DNA of 16,483 nt from FLUQ01 sp031551515 (GTDB lineage: Bacteria; Desulfobacterota; Desulfovibrionia; Desulfovibrionales; Desulfovibrionaceae): NCBI GenBank assembly GCA_031551515.1, contig JAVBNL010000014.1, forward strand, positions 1 through 16,483, read 5' to 3'. The translations under genes and the position numbers were made by a program. Below the pieces are notes generated by a model. That model was not told the DNA's origin. It did no database searches and was given only the letters and a program-made list of their open reading frames with translations. Positions 6,770 to 14,700 of this stretch are shown piece by piece. Numbering within the stretch: position 1 is the stretch's first letter; each line of letters begins with the position of its first letter.

Positions 6770-6890
6770 CAGCCGGGATGCCCGGCGAACAGAATGAAGT
6801 GAGTTCGTAACCCTGTAATCGACAACCATGTGCCATGCCTTGCTGCATGCGCCCGGCTCACTCAGGGAAAGACCTCGACCTCCCGTACCG

Positions 6891-6919
6891 AAAGAACCCC
6901 GCAATAGCGGGGTTCTTTT
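6891..6919 (+). terminator. Intrinsic terminator of the flagellin transcript
   Basis: A perfect 12-bp stem, AAAGAACCCCGC (6891-6902) with GCGGGGTTCTTT (6907-6918), closes a 4-nt AATA loop, and the stem's T-rich 3' arm continues into the tail. It lies about 120 nt after the flagellin stop. A smaller hairpin (6772-6786, GCCGGG/CCCGGC) is close behind the stop, so the 3' UTR is structured at both ends. The stem could also end the convergent carboxypeptidase transcript, together with the AT-rich palindrome GCAAAAT/ATTTTGC at 6922-6940. Confidence 0.9.
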
Positions 6920-6939
6920 ATGCAAAATTTTCGATTTTG

Positions 6940-8100
6940 CTAGGGTAGGGTTTGGCGGGAGAGCGAAGCGTGCGGCACCGGCTTGCCCGTCGCGGTGACC
7001 GTTCTTTTGGCGGCGGGAGCGGGCTCTTTTTTCTTTCCGCCTTTTTTGCCCGCTTTGGCCCTGGCCGCGGCGGCGGCAGCGTCTTTGGCCGCCAAGGCTT
7101 CGGCGGTTTCAAAGCCGTTTTGCACCATGCGCGACGCTTCCTGCAGCCGCACGGACTTGTTGGGCGCGCCCAGCAGCACGTTGACCAGGCGGGTGTCGCC
7201 GCGTTTGGCGGTTGTGATCAGGTTGTAGCCCGATGCGCCCACATAGCCGGTTTTAAGGCCGTCCACCCCGGCCATAAGGCCCAAGAGGGGGTTAGTGTTC
7301 GGGGTGTATCCGTGAAAATCGAGATACCGGCGGCTGTGATAGTCTTCCAGAGCATGGGGGTGGGCCGCCAGATACCTGGTGGTCAAGGTCAGCATGTCGC
7401 GGGCGGTGGTTTGCTGGCCTTTGGCGGGCAAGCCGTGCACGTTTTTGAACACGCTGTTTTTCATGCCGATTTGTTTGGCTTTGCGGTTCATCATCTGCAC
7501 AAACCGGTCTTCAGAGCCGGCAATGTGCTGCGCCGCAGCGACGGATGCGTCGTTGCCCGAAGCGACGGCCATGCCCCTGAGCAGGTCGCGCAGGCGAACC
7601 CGTTCGCCCGCGTATATGTTCATGCATGAACCGCCTGTCGCGGCGGCTTTATGGCTGACCGTAACGATGGAGTCGAGCGAGGCGCGGCGTGCTTCAACTT
7701 CGTCCAGAATGACGAACATGGAAAGGATCTTGGTGAGTGATGCCGGGGCAATGGGTTTATCGGCGTTTTGTTGGTACAGAACGCGCTTGCGTGACATATC
7801 CATGGTGATGGCGGCTTTTATGTCCTGGCGCGGGGCTTTGCGTACAGCCTTGCGCGGCGTTGCCGGGGAAGAAGCGGCGGGGGCGGTTTTGGAAATGGCG
7901 GCGGGCTTGGCGGGCTCTTTCGCAACGGTCGCTTTGGCTTGCGGTTTTTTCTGCGCCGTCGGCTTGCCTGTTTTTTTCACCGACGCGGCCGGCGCGGCGC
8001 CTATCGCCTCCTGCGGCTGAACGGCCACGGCGGAGCAAGCCAACATGACGACCAGAACCAAACCGAGGCAACGAGTCAAAACCAGATGTGAGCGCTGCAT
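6940..8100 (-). CDS. D-alanyl-D-alanine carboxypeptidase (peptidase S11, penicillin-binding protein)
   Basis: The 386-residue protein has all three active-site motifs of S11 carboxypeptidases: SLTK (Ser121 to Lys124), SGN (181-183) and KTG (283-285). It should trim the terminal D-Ala from peptidoglycan stem peptides in the periplasm. A signal peptide covers about residues 1-26, with a likely cleavage after SAVA. Residues 32-95 are a Lys/Ala/Pro-rich linker before the catalytic domain. After the catalytic core, residues 336-370 are again Ala- then Lys-rich, in place of the usual PBP5-like C-terminal domain and amphipathic anchor. The start at 8100 is chosen because the signal peptide begins there; GGGG is six bases upstream, a weak ribosome site. 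An in-frame extension to 8226 exists but has no signal-peptide or family character. Confidence 0.92.
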   Translation of the reverse strand: MQRSHLVLTRCLGLVLVVMLACSAVAVQPQEAIGAAPAASVKKTGKPTAQKKPQAKATVAKEPAKPAAISKTAPAASSPATPRKAVRKAPRQDIKAAITMDMSRKRVLYQQNADKPIAPASLTKILSMFVILDEVEARRASLDSIVTVSHKAAATGGSCMNIYAGERVRLRDLLRGMAVASGNDASVAAAQHIAGSEDRFVQMMNRKAKQIGMKNSVFKNVHGLPAKGQQTTARDMLTLTTRYLAAHPHALEDYHSRRYLDFHGYTPNTNPLLGLMAGVDGLKTGYVGASGYNLITTAKRGDTRLVNVLLGAPNKSVRLQEASRMVQNGFETAEALAAKDAAAAAARAKAGKKGGKKKEPAPAAKRTVTATGKPVPHASLSRQTLP

Positions 8101-8238
8101 GAAAACCCCGTGTAGCCTTGCCGGCCAGGCGGAATAGAAGTCCGGCCGATTATTGAAATAGTATAGAGAAACTCTACACCCCCGTATTCCTCGGTATATG
8201 CGCCTTTTGCGGGGAAGAGTCAACATCTGCGCGGAAAA

Positions 8239-8338
8239 AGCGTGGCACGCTAAGGTGCATGCATATAACTTGCTGAATTGATAATATCATATATAGGTTA
8301 ATGCTTCTGTTGACAGGTTATGCCATAGGAAGTAATCC
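8239..8338 (+). promoter_or_regulatory. Divergent control region with two palindromes and a TTGACA box
   Basis: The region between the carboxypeptidase and the Rrf2 gene becomes AT-rich around 8260-8305. It contains the perfect palindrome AGCGTG-G-CACGCT (8239-8251) and a second, TGATA-A-TATCA (8279-8289). A consensus -35 TTGACA is at 8310-8315, but the -10 at the right distance (TAATCC, 8333-8338) is poor, which would fit a promoter needing help or one that is repressed. The Rrf2 protein itself is the obvious candidate binder; neither palindrome matches a known IscR or NsrR consensus that I recall. Confidence 0.35.
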
Positions 8339-8364
8339 GACCTGAGGGGAAATAAGGGGGAGTT

Positions 8365-8883
8365 ATGGCATATCCTACAAGAATCCGATATGGTTTACGA
8401 TTATTGGCGCGCCTAGCCATTCAGGCCCAAAGCGGATATGTGTCCATCGCGGACATCGCCTCAGAAGAGGGGGTTTCCGTCAAGTATCTTGAGCAGATAG
8501 TAGGCCTGCTGCGGCCGTTGGGCATTTTAACTTCCGTGCGCGGCGCGCGCGGGGGGTACGCCCTGGTAAGCAGCCCGGCCGAGGTGACGCTGGAAGCTGT
8601 CTTTGAAAGCCTTGGGGGCCTCGACGCGCCTACACCCTGCGTGGAGACGCCGTCCGGGTGCAATCGCGCTCCTGTCTGCGCGGCGCGGTCCTTTTGGTCC
8701 GAGTTTGACGCGCACATGCGCTCGTATCTGCGTTCCAAGACATTGGCGGACCTGATCGCCGTCGGCGCGGCGGATTTGCATTTTGCCATTCCGGGGCTTG
8801 CGGCGCCAAAAGCGGCGGAGCGGAGCGACCTGAATTATCTGTTGACTCCTGCCGTGGCCCCGCGTAAACGAAAAATCCTGTAA
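8365..8883 (+). CDS. Rrf2 family transcriptional regulator with three conserved cysteines
   Basis: The 172-residue protein starts with the Rrf2 winged-helix domain: RIRYGLRLLARLA (6-18), a helix-turn-helix with VSIADIASEEGVSVKYLEQI (26-45), and the wing SVRGARGGYAL (57-67). Cys92, Cys99 and Cys105 are spaced like the Fe-S ligands of IscR/RsrR/NsrR-type members, so it may hold an iron-sulfur cluster; CymR-type members of the same family instead act through a cysteine synthase. The C-terminus, from about residue 135, is longer than in many relatives. The ribosome site is GGGGGAG just ahead of the ATG. The stop is 31 nt from metA with no terminator, so the pair is probably one transcript. Linkage suggests control of sulfur amino acid metabolism; that is inference. 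Confidence 0.9.
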   Translation: MAYPTRIRYGLRLLARLAIQAQSGYVSIADIASEEGVSVKYLEQIVGLLRPLGILTSVRGARGGYALVSSPAEVTLEAVFESLGGLDAPTPCVETPSGCNRAPVCAARSFWSEFDAHMRSYLRSKTLADLIAVGAADLHFAIPGLAAPKAAERSDLNYLLTPAVAPRKRKIL

Positions 8884-8914
8884 CTAACAGGTATTTTCAG
8901 AACGCGAGGTAGCC

Positions 8915-9850
8915 ATGCCTATCAAGATTCCATCCAGCTTGCCCGCCAGGGCCGCGTTGGAGCAGGAAAATATTTTCGTCATGACCGAAGACCGCGCGGT
9001 CACGCAGGATATACGGCCCATCAAGATTGCCATCGTCAACCTGATGCCCACCAAGATCGCGACGGAAATTCAACTGTTGCGCCTTTTGGGCAACACGCCG
9101 CTGCAAATTGACATCACGTTGCTCAAAGCTGAGCATCATGTTTCGCGCAACACCTCCGCCGAGCATCTGGACCGTTTTTACACCACATTTTCCCAGGTGC
9201 GCGACCAGAAGTTCGACGGTATGATCATCACGGGCGCGCCCGTGGAGCTTTTGCCCTTTGAAGAGGTCGATTACTGGAAAGAGCTGCAAGAGATCATGGA
9301 TTACAGCGTGGCCAACGTGTTTTCAACGCTGTATATCTGCTGGGGCGCGCAAGCCGGGTTGTACCACCGCTACGGCATCCCCAAATACCCGTTGCCCGAG
9401 AAGAAATTCGGCGTCTTTCCGCATCGCATCATGACCCCCGGCCTGCAACTGTTCCGCGGTTTTGACGATGTGTTTTCGGTGCCGCATTCGAGGCATACCG
9501 AAATCCGCCTGGAAGACATAGAGAAAGTGCCGGAACTGGAAGTGCTGGCTCTTTCGCCCGAATCCGGCGTTTGCGCCGTGATGGCGAAAGAAACAGGGGA
9601 AGTGTTCGTTACCGGCCATTTTGAATATGATGCAGACACGCTGGCCCGTGAATATTTCCGGGATGTGGACAAAAAGCTGCCGATCAAGGTGCCTGCCCAT
9701 TATTTTCCCGGCGACGACCCGGCGAAGCCGCCGCTGGTCAGCTGGCGCGCGCATGCACACCTGTTTTTTTCCAACTGGCTGAACTACCACGTGTACCAGG
9801 AAACGCCCTTTGAACTGGGCGCCATTCAGGGCGGCCGCCGCCGTATCTAA
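8915..9850 (+). CDS. metA: MetA-family homoserine O-acyltransferase, predicted acetyltransferase
   Basis: The 311-residue protein is a full-length MetA (HTS family), which activates homoserine as the first committed step of methionine synthesis in the cytosol. Numbering coincides with E. coli MetA: catalytic Cys142 in YICWGAQAG, His235 and Glu237 in VTGHFEYD. The residue at 111, in TGAPVELLPF, is Glu. In this family Gly111 goes with succinyl-CoA use and Glu111 with acetyl-CoA use (shown for Bacillus-type MetA), so the product is probably O-acetylhomoserine despite the usual succinyltransferase label. O-acetylhomoserine can react directly with sulfide, which a sulfate reducer has in excess. 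GAGG at 8906-8909 supports the start. It follows the Rrf2 gene and is closed by the terminator at 9902. Confidence 0.95.
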   Translation: MPIKIPSSLPARAALEQENIFVMTEDRAVTQDIRPIKIAIVNLMPTKIATEIQLLRLLGNTPLQIDITLLKAEHHVSRNTSAEHLDRFYTTFSQVRDQKFDGMIITGAPVELLPFEEVDYWKELQEIMDYSVANVFSTLYICWGAQAGLYHRYGIPKYPLPEKKFGVFPHRIMTPGLQLFRGFDDVFSVPHSRHTEIRLEDIEKVPELEVLALSPESGVCAVMAKETGEVFVTGHFEYDADTLAREYFRDVDKKLPIKVPAHYFPGDDPAKPPLVSWRAHAHLFFSNWLNYHVYQETPFELGAIQGGRRRI

Positions 9851-9874
9851 ACCGCGCGCGGTTGAACGCGCTGC

Positions 9875-9914
9875 TTGACAGCCAAAGGGACTGTATATAT
9901 GTTGCGCCCGCAAC
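9875..9914 (+). promoter_or_regulatory. Candidate marR promoter overlapping the metA terminator
   Basis: TTGACA (9875-9880) is followed after 17 bp by TATGTT (9898-9903), a 4-of-6 match to the -10. Transcription would begin near 9910, inside the left arm of the terminator hairpin, so transcripts from here would not form the complete stem. Each terminator arm contains TTGC-N4-GCAA (9902-9913 and 9922-9933), a possible pair of operator half-turns over the -10 and start site. The MarR gene begins at 9962. Confidence 0.45.
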
Positions 9915-9941
9915 CATGCTGTTGCGGGCGCAATTTTTTTT
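9902..9941 (+). terminator. Intrinsic terminator after metA
   Basis: A perfect 13-bp stem, TTGCGCCCGCAAC (9902-9914) with GTTGCGGGCGCAA (9921-9933), has a 6-nt loop and is followed by eight T residues (9934-9941). It lies about 50 nt after the metA stop and 20 nt before the MarR start. Confidence 0.92.
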
Positions 9942-9961
9942 CAGGGGGAGAGCAAGACGGG

Positions 9962-10396
9962 ATGCAGAATTTTATCCGACATTTATCGGTCATTCTACGA
10001 TACGGGAAAATGTATCTGGACCCGCGTTTCGCGGGGCTTGGCGCCAGCAGCAGCCAGCTTTTTTTTATAAGAAAGATCTGCGCCGACCCAGGCATAACCC
10101 AGGATAAACTGCAGCCTCTGATCCTTCTAAACAAAAGCAACATTACGCGCGCGCTGGATAAGCTCGAAAAAGAGGGATTCATCACCAAAGAACGCTATCC
10201 GCGCGATAAACGCACTGTCCGCTTGTATCCGACGGAAAAAGCCAACGCCATTTACCCGAAAATGATGGCAATGGAAAAAGAATGGATGGCGATTTTGGCG
10301 AGCGGCTTCACACCGGAAGAAAAAACGCAGTTTGAAGTGTTGCTGGAAAAAGCGGCGGCCGCCGCCATGGGCGCCGTTCATGTCGAGGAAGATTGA
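9962..10396 (+). CDS. MarR family transcriptional regulator
   Basis: This 144-residue protein has the MarR winged-helix layout: a recognition region around residues 45-70 (ITQDKLQPL, then LNKSNITRALDKLEKEGFI), followed by the wing with the characteristic RDKR at 81-84, and a long C-terminal dimer helix. MarR proteins usually repress neighbouring efflux or stress genes and release DNA on binding a small molecule or on oxidation. It sits 159 nt ahead of an RND efflux operon on the same strand, so local control of that pump is likely but inferred. The start at 9962 is preferred: AGGGGGAG (9943-9950) is 11 nt upstream, somewhat far, but an earlier in-frame start at 9875 would translate through the terminator hairpin and give non-family sequence. 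Confidence 0.88.
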   Translation: MQNFIRHLSVILRYGKMYLDPRFAGLGASSSQLFFIRKICADPGITQDKLQPLILLNKSNITRALDKLEKEGFITKERYPRDKRTVRLYPTEKANAIYPKMMAMEKEWMAILASGFTPEEKTQFEVLLEKAAAAAMGAVHVEED

Positions 10397-10422
10397 GGCG
10401 CGATGCTAAAAAGTTTCTTTTT

Positions 10423-10436
10423 TACACTTTAGTGTA
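10423..10436. promoter_or_regulatory. Candidate repressor operator (14-bp palindrome)
   Basis: TACACT and AGTGTA form a perfect 6-bp inverted repeat around TT, 26 nt after the MarR stop and 119 nt before the efflux operon. The size and position suit a MarR-type operator. The same motif is not seen ahead of marR, where a different TTGC-N4-GCAA repeat occurs. Confidence 0.45.
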
Positions 10437-10456
10437 TCGACTCTGATTCGTAATCT

Positions 10457-10486
10457 GTGATATGGGTAGATTTGGGGCCGTATAAA
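10457..10486 (+). promoter_or_regulatory. Weak candidate promoter of the RND efflux operon
   Basis: GTGATA (10457-10462) and TATAAA (10481-10486) are 18 bp apart. The TATAAA is a fair -10 and the -35 matches four of six positions. A start near 10493 would leave a leader of about 60 nt with a small hairpin, GCCGC/GCGGC (10508-10521), ahead of the GAGG ribosome site at 10546-10549. Confidence 0.35.
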
Positions 10487-10555
10487 AAGCGGTTGTTGTT
10501 TGTGCCAGCCGCCCCTGCGGCCGTGTGATGTGAATTCGGCTAGTTGAGGTGATAT

Positions 10556-11773
10556 ATGCGCAGTCTGAAAGGATCGGTTCCATTCGCGGTGATCGTTTGT
10601 TTGACCGCCACCCTGTTGGCCGGATGCGGCGAAGAGGCGAAAAAGCCCCAGATGCCAGTTCCGGAAGTTTCTTTTGTGGTGGTGACTCCGACCCAGGTTG
10701 ACCTGTCCACCGAACTTTCAGGCCGCACGTCGGCTCTGGAAAGCTCAGAAGTGCGGCCCCAGGTCAGCGGCGTCATCAAATCCAGGCTGTTCACAGAAGG
10801 CGCTGAAGTGAAGCAGGGTGAACAATTATATCAGATCGACCCCGCCATGTACCAGGCCGCTCTTGAGCAGGCCAAGGCCAATTTGTTGAAAGCCCAGGCC
10901 AACCTGGTCTCCAGCCGCCTGCTGGCCGAACGGTACAGCAAGGTGGTCAAAGTGAACGCCGTCAGCAAGCAGCAATATGATGATGCCGTGGCCGCGTTCA
11001 ATCAGGCCAAGGCCGACGTCGCCGCCGCCAAAGCGGCTGTGGATACGGCCGGCATCAACCTCACCTATACCAAAGTGCTTGCGCCTATTTCAGGGCACAT
11101 AGGCATTTCAACGGTGACGCCGGGCGCCTTGGTCACGGCCAACCAGGCGCAGTCACTGGTCACCGTGCAGCAGATGGATTGGATGTATGTCGACGTGCCC
11201 CAGTCCAGCGCGGATATTTTGCGGTTAAAACGCGCGCTGCTTGAGGGGCGCCTTACCCCCGCGCCGGGCGGTGGCGCCAAGGTCAGCCTGAAGCTTGAAG
11301 ACGGCACCGGCTATGACCGTGCGGGCGAGCTTTTGCTTTCTGACGTGACCGTGGACCAGAGCACCGGGGCGGTCACGGTCCGGGCCAAATTTGAAAACCC
11401 CTTGCGTGAGATCAGTCCCGGTAAAACTGACCGGCTGCTGTTCCCCGGCATGTTTGTGCGGGCGGTGGTGCAAGAGGCCAGAAACGAAAAAGCGATTGTT
11501 GTTCCGCAGGCGGCGGTAGGCCGCAACGCCATGGGCAAACCCACGGTGCTGCTGCTTGGTGACGACGGTATGGTGAAAGAGCAGGACGTTGTTGTCGACA
11601 GGCCCATAGGCGTCAACCGGTCGCTGATTTCCTCAGGCTTGAAAGAGGGTGACAAGGTCATTGTGGACGGGCGGATCAAAGTTCGCAACGGGGCTAAAGC
11701 TAACGGCGTTCCTTATGTTCCGAAAAACGCCACCGCCCGGGCTGCCGCTTCCCCTTCGCAAGCCGGTAAATAG
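10556..11773 (+). CDS. acrA: RND efflux periplasmic adaptor lipoprotein (AcrA/MexA family)
   Basis: The 405-residue protein links the inner-membrane pump to the outer-membrane channel. It has a lipoprotein signal ending in the lipobox LLAGC, with Cys24 as the lipidated residue. The two lipoyl half-motifs are at about 67-95 (RPQVSGVI... GEQLYQIDP) and 170-195 (YTKVLAPISGHIG... PGALV), flanking an alpha-hairpin of about 97-165 that should contact the channel. The beta-barrel includes VTVRAKFENP and LLFPGMFVRAVV; between them lies a short charged stretch (REISPGKTDR) slightly longer than in E. coli AcrA. The C-terminal tail is Ala/Ser-rich. GAGG is six bases before the ATG. The pump gene starts 20 nt downstream. 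The symbol gives family, not proven orthology. Confidence 0.93.
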   Translation: MRSLKGSVPFAVIVCLTATLLAGCGEEAKKPQMPVPEVSFVVVTPTQVDLSTELSGRTSALESSEVRPQVSGVIKSRLFTEGAEVKQGEQLYQIDPAMYQAALEQAKANLLKAQANLVSSRLLAERYSKVVKVNAVSKQQYDDAVAAFNQAKADVAAAKAAVDTAGINLTYTKVLAPISGHIGISTVTPGALVTANQAQSLVTVQQMDWMYVDVPQSSADILRLKRALLEGRLTPAPGGGAKVSLKLEDGTGYDRAGELLLSDVTVDQSTGAVTVRAKFENPLREISPGKTDRLLFPGMFVRAVVQEARNEKAIVVPQAAVGRNAMGKPTVLLLGDDGMVKEQDVVVDRPIGVNRSLISSGLKEGDKVIVDGRIKVRNGAKANGVPYVPKNATARAAASPSQAGK

Positions 11774-11793
11774 CGCGGCTTAAAGGATTTCAC

Positions 11794-14700
11794 ATGGCCC
11801 ATTTCTTTATTGACAGACCTATTTTTGCATGGGTTATCGCCATATTGATCATGATGGCGGGTACACTCGCCATCAAAACGCTGCCCGTCGCCCAATACCC
11901 CAGCATCGCGCCGCCGGAAATTTCCGTCACCTCGGTGTATCCCGGCGCGTCCGCCAAAACGCTGGAAGATACGGTGACGCAGGTTATCGAGCAAAAGATG
12001 AAAGGCATCGATAACCTGAACTACATGTACTCTTACAGCGACGCCACGGGGCAGTCGGTGGTCACGCTGTCGTTTGTCGCCGGCACCAACGCCGATATTG
12101 CGCAGGTGCAGGTGCAGAACAAGTTGCAACTGGCCATGCCGCTTTTGCCCCAAGCCGTGCAGCGCCAGGGCGTAACCGTGGCCAAAGCGACCAAAAACTA
12201 CCTCTTGGTCATCGGGTTTTACTCCGCCGACGGCAGCATGACTGAAGCGGATATCGGCGACTATATCGCCAGCTCCATTCAAGACCCCATCAGCCGTGTG
12301 CAGGGCGTTGGCGACATCACCATCTTCGGCGCGCAGTATGCCATGCGGGTGTGGCTGGACCTGCCCATGCTCGAGAAGTACAAGATCGCCGTTTCAGACG
12401 TCTCTGCTGCCATTCAGGGGCAAAACGCCCAGGTGGCCGGTGGCCAGATCGGCGGCGCACCCGCCGTGCCGGGGCAAAGCATCAACTTTACCGTAGTCGC
12501 TCAGACGCGTTTGCAGAACGAGCAGCAATTCGGCAATATTTTGCTGAAGGTGAACCCTGACGGCTCCGCCGTGCGGCTGCGCGACGTGGCCCGCATCGAG
12601 CGCGCCGGCGAAAGTTTCAACAGCAAGGCCCGCTATAACGGCCAGGTCGCCTCGGGTCTTGCCATCAAGCTTTCCAGCGGCGCTAACGCCCTTGACACCT
12701 CAGACCGCGTAAAGGCGGAGATCAAGCGTCTTTCCGCCTTCTTTCCGCATGGGTTGACGGCCGCATATCCTTACGACACCACGCCTTTCGTGCGCATCTC
12801 TATTCACGAAGTGTACAAGACCTTGTTTGAGGCCATTGTGCTGGTCTTTTTGGTCATGTACCTCTTTTTGCAAAATTTCCGCGCAACGCTTATCCCGACC
12901 ATCGCGGTGCCTGTGGTTCTTTTGGGCACCTTCGGGGCTTTGGCCGCGTTCGGCTTTTCCATCAACACTCTGACCATGTTCGCCATGGTTTTGGCTATTG
13001 GCCTTTTAGTGGACGACGCCATTGTGGTGGTGGAAAACGTGGAGCGCGTCATGCGCGAAGACGGCCTGGGGCCACGCGAGGCCGCGCGAAAATCCATGAG
13101 CCAGATTACGGGCGCTCTGGTGGGCATCGCCATGGTGCTCTCCGCCGTGTTCATTCCCATGGCGTTTTTCGGCGGTTCCACGGGCGTCATCTACCGTCAG
13201 TTCTCTGTTACCATCGTGGCTTCCATGGCCTTGTCGGTGTTGGTGGCCCTGGTTTTGACCCCGGCGCTCTGCGCCACTATGCTCAAACCCCATAAGCCGG
13301 GACACGAGCATAACCAGCACGGTTTTTTCGGCTGGTTCAACCGCTGGTTTGAAGCCCGCACCATGGGGTACCAGGGCAAGGTCGGGCACATTCTGGCAAA
13401 ACCGTTTCGGTATGTGATCATCTATGGTGCGTGCGTCGCCGCCATGGCTTTCTTTTTCATGCGTCTGCCTACGGCCTTTTTGCCCGACGAAGACCAGGGC
13501 ATAATGTTCGCGCAGGCCACGCTGGAGTCGGGGGCCAGCTATGAGCGCACGCTTGAAGTGGTTAAGCAGATGGAAAAGCATTTTCTGGAAAAGGAAAAGG
13601 AAGCCGTCGCCTCGCTTTTGTGCGTGGCCGGTTTCAGCTATGCGGGCAACGGCCAGAACAACGCCATGTGCTTCGTCAGCATGAAGGACTGGGAAGAGCG
13701 CAACCGCAAAGACCTGCGCGTGCCCGCCGTGGCCGCGCGCGCCATGGCCGCGTTTTCGCAGATCAAGGACGCGCGCGCCTATGCTTTTGCGCCGCCCGCC
13801 GTTATGGAACTGGGCAACGCTTCAGGTTTCGACTTTGAATTGATGGACCGCAACAACATTGGGCACGACGCCCTGATGGCCGCACGCAACCAGCTTTTGG
13901 GCAAGACAATGGGCGACCCAAGGCTGGCCGGGGTGCGCCCCAACGGCCTGGAAGACACGCCCCAGTATCAGCTTGACGTCGACTTGGTCAAAGCGGCGGC
14001 CCAAGGCCTTTCCATCACGGATGTGAACAATACGGTCGCCACGCTGTGGGGCAGCTCATATGTGGACGACTTTCTCGACCGGGGCCGCACCAAGAAGATC
14101 TTTGTGCAGGCTGACGCCCAATACCGCATGCAGCCGGAAGATTTCGACAAGATCTACCTGCGTAACGCGCAAGGTAAAATGGTGGCCTTTTCAAGCTTCG
14201 CCAGCGGGCACTGGGCCGTGGGCTCGCCGCGCCTTGAGCGCTATCAGGGCGTTTCATCCATAGAAATCCTGGGGCAGCCCGCGCCGGGCATCAGTTCGGG
14301 CCAGGCCATGAACATTATGGAAGAGTATGCCCGTGAGCTGCCCAGCGGCGTGGACTTCACCTGGACGGGCTTGTCGTTTCAAGAACGGCAGTCCGGCGCG
14401 CAAGCTCCGGCGTTGTACGCCATTTCGCTTATCGTGGTGTTTTTGTGCCTCGCGGCGTTGTATGAAAGCTGGTCCATTCCTTTCGCGGTCATGCTGACGG
14501 TGCCGTTGGGCGTCATCGGCGCCCTGGGCGGGGCCATGTTGCGCGGGCTGAACAACGACGTGTATTTTCAGGTGGGCCTTTTGACCATTATCGGGCTGGC
14601 GGCGAAGAACGCCATTCTGATCGTCGAATTCGCCAAAGAGCTTGAGGAAGAGGGCATGGACCTCATCCACGCTACCCTGGAAGCCGTGCGCATGCGTCTG

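Noticed and set aside
6770..6890. Possible tRNA or gene fragment between flagellin and its terminator
   Set aside because: No cloverleaf arms or T-loop consensus and no coherent reading frame on either strand.
8101..8226. 42-residue N-terminal extension of the carboxypeptidase
   Set aside because: It would bury the signal peptide inside the protein and shows no coding character.
8243..8259. TGGCAC...TGCA resembling a sigma-54 promoter
   Set aside because: The GG-to-GC spacing is one base too long, and sigma-54 promoters tolerate no such change; the sequence also forms part of a palindrome.
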